Shown: piece by piece, positions 1 to 6,662 of the stretch
How positions within the stretch are numbered: the first letter of the stretch is position 1
How the letters are laid out: each line of letters starts with the position of its first letter
DNA from: a virus
Length of the DNA stretch: 23,934 nucleotides
Direction: 5' to 3' (one strand)
IMG/VR virus record: IMGVR_UViG_3300045912_000924
Coordinates: 1 to 23,934 of that record
Program-made: the position numbers and the translations under genes
Notes under the pieces: generated by a model
The model's input: only the letters and a program-made list of their open reading frames with translations
What the model was told of the DNA's origin: nothing
The model's database searches: none

Positions 1-753
1 ATGGCCAAACTCACTGTTCATCAAATCCGTGAACTGGCAAAGCAGATCGTGCTCGAACACCCTTCGGGGATTCGTTACAGCGATTTGGTCCGACACATTT
101 CAGAGAATAATCCTGAAACACCTAAAAATACGATTCATGGTTCGGTGTGGGATTTGGATACTCGCCTGCCAAGTGTCATTCATAAACCGAGTCGTGGCTT
201 ATTCCAACCTCTCCAATCTGATCTTGAAGTGAGTCACTCAGATACGCAAGTGTCGAAATTGCTGCGTGAGGAGGAATTCTATGCACCTTTTGCGGAGTGG
301 CTTAAGAATGAGTTGGATGAGGTGACCGTTGCCGTACCGATTGGCGGTGCAGGCTTTCAAAAGAAATGGGGCACTCCTGATGTCGTGGGGGTATATAAAC
401 CACTGGCTTCCCACCGCATCAAGTTCGATTTAGAAATCGTCTCCGCTGAGATTAAAGTCGACCCCAATCAACCCGTGGTCGCCTTCGGCCAAGCGGTTGC
501 CTATAGGCTCTTTTCATCGAAGTGCTATGTGGTGATGCCAAACAGTATATCCCCTGAAGACTATGGCAGGCTAGAAGCCTTGTGTATGTTGTTTGGAATC
601 GGTTTGGTGATATTTCAATTGAATATCAATGAACCGAGTTTTTCAATTCGTGTTCGTGCGCAACGATTTTCACATGACATGTTCTACGTGAATGAATTTG
701 CCGATCGACTCTATCAACTGGATCCTACTACATTCAATCTACTCTTCGGCTGA
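1..753 (+). CDS. Winged-helix / PD-(D/E)XK nuclease-like protein
   Basis: A complete 250-residue protein. Residues about 5-72 form a compact helical region ending in a KPSRGLF turn, resembling a HARE-like winged helix that would bind DNA. Residues about 88-205 carry a restriction-endonuclease-like core: GTPD with D127, the SAEIK strand with E150 and K152, and QAVAY giving Q164 and Y168, the Q-x3-Y motif seen in RecB-type PD-(D/E)XK nucleases. A DNA-cleaving or DNA-modification-linked role is inferred from these motifs; the true substrate is unknown. The DNA is visibly richer in A/T than everything to its right, and codon use differs from the phage genes. The gene ends at 753 and phage-like coding begins within a few bases, so it looks transferred in. 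The start is simply the first ATG of the window; no upstream DNA is available to test it. Confidence 0.72.
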   Translation: MAKLTVHQIRELAKQIVLEHPSGIRYSDLVRHISENNPETPKNTIHGSVWDLDTRLPSVIHKPSRGLFQPLQSDLEVSHSDTQVSKLLREEEFYAPFAEWLKNELDEVTVAVPIGGAGFQKKWGTPDVVGVYKPLASHRIKFDLEIVSAEIKVDPNQPVVAFGQAVAYRLFSSKCYVVMPNSISPEDYGRLEALCMLFGIGLVIFQLNINEPSFSIRVRAQRFSHDMFYVNEFADRLYQLDPTTFNLLFG

Positions 754-754
754 A

Positions 755-997
755 TGGTGCGTTGAGGTGCGGGCCGCCGTAATCAAGTTTTGCACCGCGT
801 TCGGCCTGACGCCATCTCGGTTGCACCTCGTGCAGGCCGGCATCCAGATCGAGTTCCAGAGCGACGGCCGCCGCCGCCCGAAGACGATGACGTTCAACGT
901 CAGCACGCCGAACACCTGCGACCTCAAGAGCAAGCCCGACGAGGTGCGGGCCGTCGGGGAGCGGTGCGTCCGTCGTTGGAGGATCCTCCGTGATTGA
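755..997 (+). pseudogene. 3' fragment of a conserved phage hypothetical gene
   Basis: From base 755 an open frame in high-GC phage-like codon use encodes about 80 residues (EWCVEVRAAV...) ending in TGA at 995-997. It has no plausible start of its own: going upstream, the frame runs into the low-GC nuclease gene that ends at 753. The cysteine pair and the polar C-terminal stretch (CDLKSKPDEVRAVGERC) look protein-like, but I recognise no domain. Its stop overlaps the GTG start of the next gene at 990, as in a coupled operon. The simplest reading is a phage gene whose 5' half was replaced when the nuclease gene arrived. The function is unknown. Confidence 0.55.
978..989. promoter_or_regulatory. 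12-bp palindrome covering a ribosome binding site
   Basis: GGAGGATCCTCC is a perfect palindrome that contains the Shine-Dalgarno sequence and ends one base before the GTG start at 990. The palindrome is seen directly. Any effect on translation, such as base pairing that hides the site or intermolecular pairing, is inference. Confidence 0.4.
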
Positions 998-1970
998 TCC
1001 ACTCGAATGGCTCTGGCCCCTGGCCGACGCGCCGGAGCCGGTCGTCGCATCGCACCACGTCGCCGGCTGGCCGGACGGGGTTCTGGACCGGCTGACGGAA
1101 CTCGGGCTGTTGGTCGAGTACGAGTTGGCCGCGCGGGTCCTCTGCCCCGAATGCCGGGATCACTTCGAGGAGGTGCTGGCCTGCGAGGGGCCGGGCCGGG
1201 CCACCTACTCGTTCATCGCCTGTCCCGAACTTCGTCGGGTGCGAGTGCCACGCGACGCCCGCCGCCAGTGGGCGGTGAACTTCGCCGGCCTCACGAGCGG
1301 CTTGGCGGCCGTGATGAAGTTGACCGGCAAGGTCGCCGAACTGGCCCCCGCGCGTATCTGGCGAGTGGGTCGGACCACCTGGCACGGCGAGTCACGCGAC
1401 GTGGTGTTGGCTCGCGGCCTGACCTGGTGCGACGCAGCAAGCGTTCGTGCCGCCATCACCCGCGCCCGCAAGCCGGTCGTGTTCGTCCCGCACGCCAAAC
1501 CCGATGCCGACTTCTGGAGCGGGCGGGTGCCGCCGGTCCTCGCGCTCGACCAGATCGCGACGGACACGCCCGGAGGGATCGAGATCGACCCGATAGAGAT
1601 CCTCACGGCGTTGCGCGACGCCGAGACCCAACAGTCTGGCGATAGGACCGTCCCGGTGACCGCCGAGCAACTGACGCTCCTGATCCGTCGCCAGATCAAG
1701 GCGGAGCACAAGTCGGAATTGACCGACGACGTCTACTTGGCGGCCTACCGCCAGCACGGATCGATGCGCAAGGCGGCGGAGTTCCTCTCGGCCGAGACGG
1801 GGAGCACGATCTCGAAAGACCAGGTGCAACGCGCGGTGGCTCGGGCCGGCGGAGCGGCCGAAGTCGTGAACGCCGAGGACAGCGACTCGGTCGTTCGGCC
1901 TGTCGCGTCGCGGGACCGCGACAGGCGCGGAAAACCGGTGATTCGATCACAACCCGATGGGGAGGAGTGA
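990..1970 (+). CDS. Hypothetical protein with zinc-ribbon-like cysteines and a C-terminal HTH
   Basis: A 326-residue protein of no family I can name. Residues 52-78 contain C52-x2-C55, C65 and C78, spaced so that they could bind zinc. Residues about 255-285 (SMRKAAEFLSAE, then SKDQVQRAVAR) look like a helix-turn-helix, suggesting a DNA-binding or regulatory role. The middle is a mixed alpha/beta region without recognisable catalytic motifs. The tail is acidic, then basic and low in complexity. The GTG start at 990 overlaps the stop of the preceding gene fragment and has a strong GGAGG behind it, inside a palindrome. It precedes the sigma-like gene, so a role in phage control is plausible but unproven. 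Confidence 0.6.
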   Translation: MIDPLEWLWPLADAPEPVVASHHVAGWPDGVLDRLTELGLLVEYELAARVLCPECRDHFEEVLACEGPGRATYSFIACPELRRVRVPRDARRQWAVNFAGLTSGLAAVMKLTGKVAELAPARIWRVGRTTWHGESRDVVLARGLTWCDAASVRAAITRARKPVVFVPHAKPDADFWSGRVPPVLALDQIATDTPGGIEIDPIEILTALRDAETQQSGDRTVPVTAEQLTLLIRRQIKAEHKSELTDDVYLAAYRQHGSMRKAAEFLSAETGSTISKDQVQRAVARAGGAAEVVNAEDSDSVVRPVASRDRDRRGKPVIRSQPDGEE

Positions 1971-2093
1971 TTTGCGTTCCTTGTGACGGGTGGGTTCGTC
2001 GTGCGGGGCCGCCTCCCGCCGCGACACGCCGGCCGGCCGGTAAGGCCGTGAGGCGACCATAACCCGGCAGTCACAGGGCGTTCGTGCGGGATT

Positions 2094-2110
2094 CGCGGTG
2101 AGGCACCGCG
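2094..2110 (+). promoter_or_regulatory. GC-rich hairpin in the leader of the sigma-like gene
   Basis: CGCGGTG and CACCGCG form a perfect 7-bp stem around a 3-base AGG loop. It lies in the roughly 200-base gap (1971-2176) between the HTH protein and the sigma-like gene, about 30 bases before a 13-codon ORF. No T-run follows, so it is not a classic terminator. A leader structure is inference. Confidence 0.35.
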
Positions 2111-2138
2111 ACGCGACGCTGCCGCTCCCCGCGAGCGG

Positions 2139-2180
2139 ATGACCGTGGTGGACAGCTTCCGGCCCCGGAGGCTGTCGTGA
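2139..2180 (+). CDS. Possible 13-residue leader peptide
   Basis: ATG at 2139 opens a 13-codon ORF (MTVVDSFRPRRLS). Its TGA at 2178-2180 overlaps the GTG start of the sigma-like gene at 2177, the same GTGA arrangement used by several other gene pairs here. The ribosome site is weak (GAGCGG). It may be a real coupled leader or a chance ORF. Confidence 0.25.
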   Translation: MTVVDSFRPRRLS

Positions 2181-2761
2181 ACGGTACGCACGGGAAAGAT
2201 TTCGTTCTCACGAACTACGCTCGGAACCTCATTCAGGTCAAGGCCCGTCAACTCTGCCGCCGTCGGGAGTTCCTCCCTTCGGACCTGGCCGATCTCCAGC
2301 AAGAACTCTGGCTGATGCTCTGCGAACGCGCCGACGCCTTCGACCCGGCGAAGGCGTCGCTCGACACCTTCATCGACCGGGTGGTGAACTCGGCCGTCGG
2401 CGTGATCCTGCGGAACCGCCAGCGGCTCAAGCGGAACACCGGCGGGCCGGTCGTGTCTCTCGACGACACCGGCAACGACCCGACGCGGCCCAACTCGATG
2501 GCCCACGGCCTGTCGCCTGAACACCTCGTCCGGCGGACCGGCCACGAGCCGCGCGACGCGAGCGCGGATCGGGAAACGGCCGAGGCGGTCGAGGCCGCCC
2601 TCGCGCTCATGCCCGACGACGTGCGGGAGGTCGCCCGCCGATTGATGGGCGGCACGGTGAACGCCGTGTCCCAGGAGATGAACATCTCCCGCCGGGCCGT
2701 GCGGAAGGCGGCACGGGCCATCCGGGCGTACCTCGAACGGGCCGGGTTCGGAATCGGCTGA
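2177..2761 (+). CDS. Sigma-70-family-like RNA polymerase sigma factor
   Basis: A 194-residue protein with the two-domain plan of a small sigma factor. Residues about 36-85 resemble region 2 (DLADLQQELWLMLCERADAFDPAK, then a helix reaching VILRNRQR). Residues about 141-188 resemble region 4, with a helix-turn-helix (VNAVSQEMNISRRAVRKAAR). Between them lies a 50-residue polar linker. It would direct RNA polymerase to particular promoters, or act as a phage transcription regulator of sigma-like fold. The GTG start at 2177 has GGAGG five to six bases upstream. A promoter-like motif repeated elsewhere in the prophage starts only six bases after its stop, so it may serve the phage's own promoters; that link is inference. 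A non-sigma HTH regulator is the main alternative. Confidence 0.68.
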   Translation: MNGTHGKDFVLTNYARNLIQVKARQLCRRREFLPSDLADLQQELWLMLCERADAFDPAKASLDTFIDRVVNSAVGVILRNRQRLKRNTGGPVVSLDDTGNDPTRPNSMAHGLSPEHLVRRTGHEPRDASADRETAEAVEAALALMPDDVREVARRLMGGTVNAVSQEMNISRRAVRKAARAIRAYLERAGFGIG

Positions 2762-2766
2762 GTCGC

Positions 2767-2795
2767 GGACAACTCGCTCGCAAACGGAATACGTA
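2767..2795 (+). promoter_or_regulatory. Promoter-like motif, copy 1
   Basis: GGACAA at 2767-2772, a 17-base spacer and TACGTA at 2790-2795. The same layout, inside a longer shared context beginning CGCGGACAACTCG, recurs at 14995-15023. It sits in the short gap before the recombination module. The spacing suits a -35/-10 pair. It could equally be an operator. Confidence 0.4.
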
Positions 2796-2821
2796 ACTGC
2801 CGTGGCCCCTGCACGGCAGTT
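2795..2821 (+). terminator. Leader hairpin before the recombination module
   Basis: AACTGCCGT and ACGGCAGTT form a perfect 9-bp stem around a 9-base loop, followed by a pyrimidine-rich stretch (CTTGCTCTC). It begins at the edge of promoter-like motif copy 1 and ends 20 bases before the ATG at 2842. It could be a terminator for the sigma-like gene or an attenuator. The stem is seen; the role is inference. Confidence 0.4.
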
Positions 2822-2841
2822 CTTGCTCTCGAGGTTGACCC

Positions 2842-3156
2842 ATGAATCGAATCCTGCTGTTTCGCTTCCGACCGGGCGTTCCCATCCGGGACGTCGAGGA
2901 GACGCTCCACCTGGCGATGTTCGCCGTCGAGGGGCTCGCCGGCCGCGTTCGCGTCGGGCTGGATGCCAACTACCTGGTGGACGAGCCGAGCCGCTCGGTC
3001 CTGATCGACGAGGGGCCCTTCGTCGGCTGGCTGATCGCCCGGGTGTTCGCCGCACTGCTCGCCCGGGAGTTCGGCGAGCCGTCCTTCACCGCGACCCGCC
3101 CGCGTGATCCGCACGTCCTCACCACCGCCTCGCAACGTGAGGAGGTGTGCGCGTGA
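2842..3156 (+). CDS. Small hypothetical phage protein
   Basis: A 104-residue protein I do not recognise. It opens with a short beta-like segment (MNRILLFRFRPG) and has a moderately hydrophobic helix near residues 60-78 (FVGWLIARVFAALLARE) that is too mixed to call a membrane span with confidence. The ATG at 2842 follows GAGG in the leader. Its TGA at 3154-3156 overlaps the GTG at 3153 of the ATPase gene, so the two are probably translated together, which places it in the recombination operon. Confidence 0.6.
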   Translation: MNRILLFRFRPGVPIRDVEETLHLAMFAVEGLAGRVRVGLDANYLVDEPSRSVLIDEGPFVGWLIARVFAALLAREFGEPSFTATRPRDPHVLTTASQREEVCA

Positions 3157-3944
3157 ACCTGCTCAGCAAGGTCCAGCGTGGCCGCACGCCGCGGCCGCCC
3201 CGGCTGCTCGTCTACGGCACGCCCGGCATCGGCAAGAGTACCTTCGGGTCGCAGGCCCCGAGTCCGGTGTTCGTGCCGACCGAGGACGGCCTCGACGAGA
3301 TCGACTGCGCCAAGTTCCCGCTCGCCGTCACCCTCGACGAGGTGCTCGCGGCGATCACCGAGTTGCGGACGCAGCCGCACGACTTCGAGACGGTCGTGCT
3401 CGACAGCCTCGATTGGCTGGAGCGGCTGATCTGGGACCGGGTGTGCGCCGAGTTCAGCGTGAAAAACATCGAGAAGGCCGACGGCGGTTACGCCCGCGGC
3501 TACACGCACGCCCTCACCCACTGGCGCGAGGTGATCGATCAACTCAACTTGCTGCGTTCGCAGCGCGGCATGGTGGTCGTGCTGATCGCCCACGCCAAGG
3601 TCGAGAAGTTCGAGGATCCCGAGGCCCCGCCCTACGACCGCTACTCGCCCCGGCTGCACAAGCACGCTTCGGCATTGGTCAGCGAGTGGTGCGACGCCGT
3701 GCTGTTCGCCACGCGGAAGTTCCGCACGCAGAGCGAGGACGCCGGGTTCGGCCGCAAGCGGACCATCGCGCATGCCGTCGGCAAGGACGGCGGCGAGCGA
3801 ATCCTCCGTACCGTCGGCGGTCCGTCGTGCGTGGCCAAGAACCGCTACGGGCTGACCGAGGAACTGCCCCTGTCCTGGGCGGCGTTCGTCGCGGCCATGT
3901 CCAACGCTCCCGCCGTCCGCGCGACGGTAGGAGGGGAGTCGTGA
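3153..3944 (+). CDS. Phage RecA/Sak4-like AAA ATPase (AAA_24 type)
   Basis: A 263-residue nucleotide-binding protein. Walker A is GTPGIGKST at residues 22-30 and Walker B lies near V81-D84 (ETVVLDSLDW); LIAHAKVEKF further on resembles the sensor strand of RecA-like ATPases. Phage proteins of this class, often followed by a DUF669 protein, act in homologous recombination or single-strand annealing (the Sak4 group), and that is the inferred role. I chose GTG at 3153 over GTG at 3147 because AGGAGG at 3140-3145 is seven bases away and the start overlaps the previous stop as GTGA. The stop at 3942-3944 overlaps the next start in the same way. Confidence 0.82.
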   Translation: MNLLSKVQRGRTPRPPRLLVYGTPGIGKSTFGSQAPSPVFVPTEDGLDEIDCAKFPLAVTLDEVLAAITELRTQPHDFETVVLDSLDWLERLIWDRVCAEFSVKNIEKADGGYARGYTHALTHWREVIDQLNLLRSQRGMVVVLIAHAKVEKFEDPEAPPYDRYSPRLHKHASALVSEWCDAVLFATRKFRTQSEDAGFGRKRTIAHAVGKDGGERILRTVGGPSCVAKNRYGLTEELPLSWAAFVAAMSNAPAVRATVGGES

Positions 3945-4198
3945 TCCGTGTCAGCATCTGCACGGAGGACTGGTCCGTCGCGGCCACGGTGCGCGATGGC
4001 GACGTTCACAACCCGTTCGCCGGGGTCAACGAGGACGAGATCCTGGCCCAAGCCATCGATGATGCTCTCGGGCACGCCGGGCCAGCCGTGTGGAACCCAC
4101 TCTACGTCCTGGCCAAGGTCGTGGAAGACATCGACCCGAGCGAGATCCCCTTGCTGCAGGCGGCAGCGGCCGCGTTCAAGGAGGCCGCCGCGGAGTAA
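3941..4198 (+). CDS. Small acidic phage protein in the recombination operon
   Basis: An 85-residue acidic protein (start MIRVSICTEDWSVAATV) with no family I recognise. The last part is alanine-rich and helical. GTG at 3941 overlaps the ATPase stop as GTGA and has GGAGGGGAG directly upstream, so it is very likely a real translated gene, coupled to the ATPase. It may be an accessory of the recombination proteins, but nothing in the sequence states its role. Confidence 0.62.
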   Translation: MIRVSICTEDWSVAATVRDGDVHNPFAGVNEDEILAQAIDDALGHAGPAVWNPLYVLAKVVEDIDPSEIPLLQAAAAAFKEAAAE

Positions 4199-4219
4199 CG
4201 CCGGATCGCCGAGCAGAAA

Positions 4220-4293
4220 TCCAGCAACACTCGACCAACCCAACCGACCCATCAACCGAACGACCCAAGGACCAAGGACCGAGGAACCGACCC
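4220..4293 (+). other. T-poor, A/C-rich untranslated leader
   Basis: About 70 bases before the DUF669 gene contain only two T residues on the plus strand and repeat short units such as ACCAAGG. The transcript should be unstructured. GAGGA at 4281-4285 is the ribosome site, eight bases from the ATG. This may aid high expression of an SSB-like protein; that is inference. Confidence 0.35.
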
Positions 4294-4761
4294 ATGGCTA
4301 ACCTGAACGGCTTCGACGCCAACCAAGTGGAACCGACCGGCGACTTCGACCCCGTCCCGGCCGGCAAGTACCTGGCCGTCATCTCCGACAGCGAGATGAA
4401 GCCGACCAAGTCCGGCAGCGGCAGCTACCTGCAACTCACGTTCGAGATCCTCGACGGCCCGCACAAGGGGCGGCTGCTGTGGGCGCGGCTCAACCTCGAC
4501 AACCCGAACGCGACGGCGGTGGCCATCGCCCGGGCGGAATTGTCCGCCATCTGTCGGGCCGTCGGCGTGCTGGCCCCCAAGGACTCGGTCGAACTGCACA
4601 ACCTGCCACTGGTCATCCACGTCCGCTGCAAGAAGCGGGACGACACCGGCGAGGTGACCAACGAGGTCAAGGGCTACTCGCCCAGGACCGCCCCGGCCGA
4701 GACGCCGCCAATCAAGCATGCCGCGCCGGCGGCTAACGGCACCCCGCCGTGGAAACGCTGA
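4294..4761 (+). CDS. DUF669 family protein (SSB-like)
   Basis: A 155-residue protein with the hallmarks of DUF669: an N-terminal FDANQVEPTGDFDPVPAGKY segment, then a beta-rich core with YLQLTFEILDGPHKGR and LWARLNLDN. The C-terminal tail is flexible and proline- and alanine-rich, ending in aromatic and basic residues (PPWKR), as tails of single-strand-binding proteins often do. DUF669 genes sit beside AAA_24/Sak4 ATPases in many phages and are thought to be single-strand-binding partners. The same neighbour is present here, one small gene upstream. The ATG at 4294 is preceded by GAGGA. The exact biochemical activity is inferred from family and context. Confidence 0.78.
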   Translation: MANLNGFDANQVEPTGDFDPVPAGKYLAVISDSEMKPTKSGSGSYLQLTFEILDGPHKGRLLWARLNLDNPNATAVAIARAELSAICRAVGVLAPKDSVELHNLPLVIHVRCKKRDDTGEVTNEVKGYSPRTAPAETPPIKHAAPAANGTPPWKR

Positions 4762-4775
4762 CCGGAGACGCCGCC

Positions 4776-5060
4776 ATGCTCGAAGTGGAACTGCCGTACC
4801 CGCCCTCGATCAACCACTACTGGCGGCGGGTCGGCCGGGCGACCCTGATCAGCCGCGAGGGGCGGCGGTTCCGCGCGAGCGTGGTGGCCATCCTCGCCGC
4901 GATGCGACTCGAACCGATGATCGGCGACCTGGCCGTCGAGGTCGAGGTGTACCCGCCCGACCGCCGGCGGCGGGACATCGACAACGTGCAGAAGGCCCTG
5001 CTCGACGCATTGGCGCACGGCGGGGCTTACTACGACTCCATGCACATCGGCCGCAACTGA
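4776..5060 (+). CDS. rusA: RusA-like Holliday junction resolvase, C-terminally truncated
   Basis: A 94-residue protein starting MLEVELPYPPSINHYWRR, the typical RusA opening, with the RDIDN motif (D67, D69) that supplies metal-binding aspartates followed by VQKALLDAL. RusA cuts four-way junctions made by recombination, which fits the ATPase and DUF669 genes upstream. Family members usually run to about 120 residues and continue after a DDSQ-type motif. Here the chain reads GGAYYDSMHIGRN and stops, so the third acidic site is altered and the final strand is missing. The stop lies exactly where DNA turns A/T-rich. The ATG at 4776 is preferred over GTG at 4749 because of GGAG eight bases before it and its match to the family N-terminus. 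Probably inactive. Confidence 0.72.
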   Translation: MLEVELPYPPSINHYWRRVGRATLISREGRRFRASVVAILAAMRLEPMIGDLAVEVEVYPPDRRRRDIDNVQKALLDALAHGGAYYDSMHIGRN

Positions 5061-5120
5061 CGTTCTTCGCAATCGGGGCTGCGAGTGGAATAAACTAGTT
5101 TCATATTGTATTTTTAGTTC

Positions 5121-6608
5121 CTACTTCTGCTTGTTCTTCTGCTTTTTAGACCGTGTCGAATACTCTCGACAAACAGCTTCGAGGTCGAGCCTGGGTATCT
5201 CATCTCGCAGCCGCATTAGGGCATTCTGGCTGTACATCTTGTACTTAGTTTTCCCAATTGTAATCTCGGAGAAACAGTCGGGATCCCTCTGGAGTTCGAG
5301 CCTCCAAATCAAGGCGAGCGTCTTGTGTAGGTCGAGCTTAAGACGCTTGCCCAGTTCCTTCGCGCCGAAGCAGTAGAAGTCCGTGTTGTTCACCTTCCGC
5401 ACGGCTACCGTTGCCATCGGGTCTTCTCCATCGCGGACGACGCGGACGGGGATGCCGCCTTGCTTCTGGATGGTCAACGCCACGCCGATCCCGCTGCCGT
5501 CCGCTGTCATTCTCAGTCGGGCGATGCCCTTGAACACCTCGTCCCACGCCGCCGCTTCAGACACCTGTCGGCGAGCGGCGTCAAACTCCTCTGCGGAAAC
5601 GTTCGCCTGCTGCCCGTCGAGGGCACGGTCCATCGCCAGCAAACACCGCAGCTTTGTCTCGGCCCGCACGCTGTCCCGTTCTTTGGCTTCCTCCAACAGA
5701 CGCTTCAATTGCGTAAACTCTTCGTCCATGACCACGTGAATGCTGGTCGGCGGATCGGTCGAGAGGGGCAGCACACGGCGCGGGAGGCGCTTGGCTAGGG
5801 AAATCCCGAACAGGCTGGCAAGCAGCTTGCCGAACAGCGTCAGGGTACTCTGGGAGACGGTGTACAACACCTGCTCGGAGACATCTACGAGATAGTGCTG
5901 CGCTTGATCACGAAGGTTGTTTAGGACGCGCAGCGTGGCCCGCTCGTCATAGGAAAGGAAGTGCACGTCGCCGTCGTCCGTCGCCCGGTTCAGGCAGTTG
6001 TCGAACGAGATGGTGTAGCCCGTGATCCGGTCGCGGATGTCGCCGCCCCGCTGGAGTAGACCGGCCTTGAGCAGCATCTCGCAGGCGTGTTCGAGGAAGA
6101 TCAGCACAGATGCCTGCCGTCCCTGGTCGGACGAGCGGTTGAAGTAATCGACACCATTAGTCAACGAATCAACAGCCTGAGTGAGGAGTCGCTCCACGTC
6201 GGGACGTAGGGGCTGTTTGCAAACCGAGCAAACGGCCCGCCAGAAGGGTCGGTCTTCCAAGGAGAGGCCAGTCGCATTGTTGAATTGCTGGCGGATGGCG
6301 TCGAAGGCCGGCGAGTAGGGTAGGCTGTCTCGGCCCCCGAGCATGCCCGCGAGCAACTGCCGCAGGGAATCAGCTTGCTGGTGGGCGAGGGCCGGGGCTG
6401 GCTCCCCACGTTTCTTGCCCTTCCACCCGCCCCTCTTGGCCGCGTTAGAAAGGAGCCGCCAGAATTGCTGCCGGGTGACAGTACCGATCGCTTTGCAGAA
6501 TGCGGCGTAATGCCGCTCGAACTCCTCGGAGTAGGGCAAGGCATCCCTACTTAGTTCAGTCTGCTTTAAGACTTCTTTAATGGCATTTGTTGTTGCCGAA
6601 TTACTCAT
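5121..6608 (-). CDS. DUF3644/HEPN-type protein, candidate ribonuclease
   Basis: A 495-residue protein. Residues about 143-240 match the DUF3644 pattern: GVDYFNRSS, then a helix with LEHACEMLLKAGLL, and LRDQAQH containing R233-x4-H238, the R-x(4-6)-H signature of HEPN ribonucleases. DUF3644 proteins are HEPN-like, so an RNA-cleaving toxin or antiphage role is a reasonable inference. The N-terminus has two copies of one module, LPYSEEF...FWRLLSN at about 24-56 and LPYSPAF...FWRAVCS at about 96-129. The C-terminus (about 415-480) looks like a winged helix and ends in a lysine-rich tail. ATG at 6608 is supported by GGAG eight bases upstream. Composition is less GC-rich than the phage genes and the orientation is opposite. 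It lies between a broken RusA gene and a headless phage gene, so it is an inserted cargo gene. Confidence 0.68.
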   Translation of the reverse strand: MSNSATTNAIKEVLKQTELSRDALPYSEEFERHYAAFCKAIGTVTRQQFWRLLSNAAKRGGWKGKKRGEPAPALAHQQADSLRQLLAGMLGGRDSLPYSPAFDAIRQQFNNATGLSLEDRPFWRAVCSVCKQPLRPDVERLLTQAVDSLTNGVDYFNRSSDQGRQASVLIFLEHACEMLLKAGLLQRGGDIRDRITGYTISFDNCLNRATDDGDVHFLSYDERATLRVLNNLRDQAQHYLVDVSEQVLYTVSQSTLTLFGKLLASLFGISLAKRLPRRVLPLSTDPPTSIHVVMDEEFTQLKRLLEEAKERDSVRAETKLRCLLAMDRALDGQQANVSAEEFDAARRQVSEAAAWDEVFKGIARLRMTADGSGIGVALTIQKQGGIPVRVVRDGEDPMATVAVRKVNNTDFYCFGAKELGKRLKLDLHKTLALIWRLELQRDPDCFSEITIGKTKYKMYSQNALMRLRDEIPRLDLEAVCREYSTRSKKQKNKQK

Positions 6609-6650
6609 CAACTCAACTCCCGAAGTGGCGCGGTCATCATCGAAAGTTAG

Positions 6651-6659
6651 ATCGTACCA
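6651..6659 (-). promoter_or_regulatory. Possible extended -10 promoter of the HEPN-type gene
   Basis: On the minus strand the sequence reads TGGTACGAT, matching the TGnTATAAT extended -10 form with two differences, about 40 bases before the ATG at 6608. No clear -35 is seen. It sits at the edge of the insert, which would give the gene its own promoter. Confidence 0.28.
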
Positions 6660-6662
6660 CAC

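Noticed and set aside
1745-3055. A 436-codon minus-strand open frame opposite the sigma-like gene
   Set aside because: Composition is arginine- and proline-rich antisense; the plus strand carries better genes.
3104-3940. A long plus-strand frame overlapping the ATPase gene
   Set aside because: Only its last 85 codons, from GTG 3941, behave like a gene; the rest is an off-frame shadow of the ATPase.
5092-5101. AAACTAGTTT palindrome at the edge of the HEPN insert as an attachment site
   Set aside because: Only 10 bp and no matching copy was found at the other edge.
5061-6660. Transposon ends or target duplications around the HEPN-type gene
   Set aside because: By eye no terminal inverted repeat or duplicated target is present, and no transposase is encoded.
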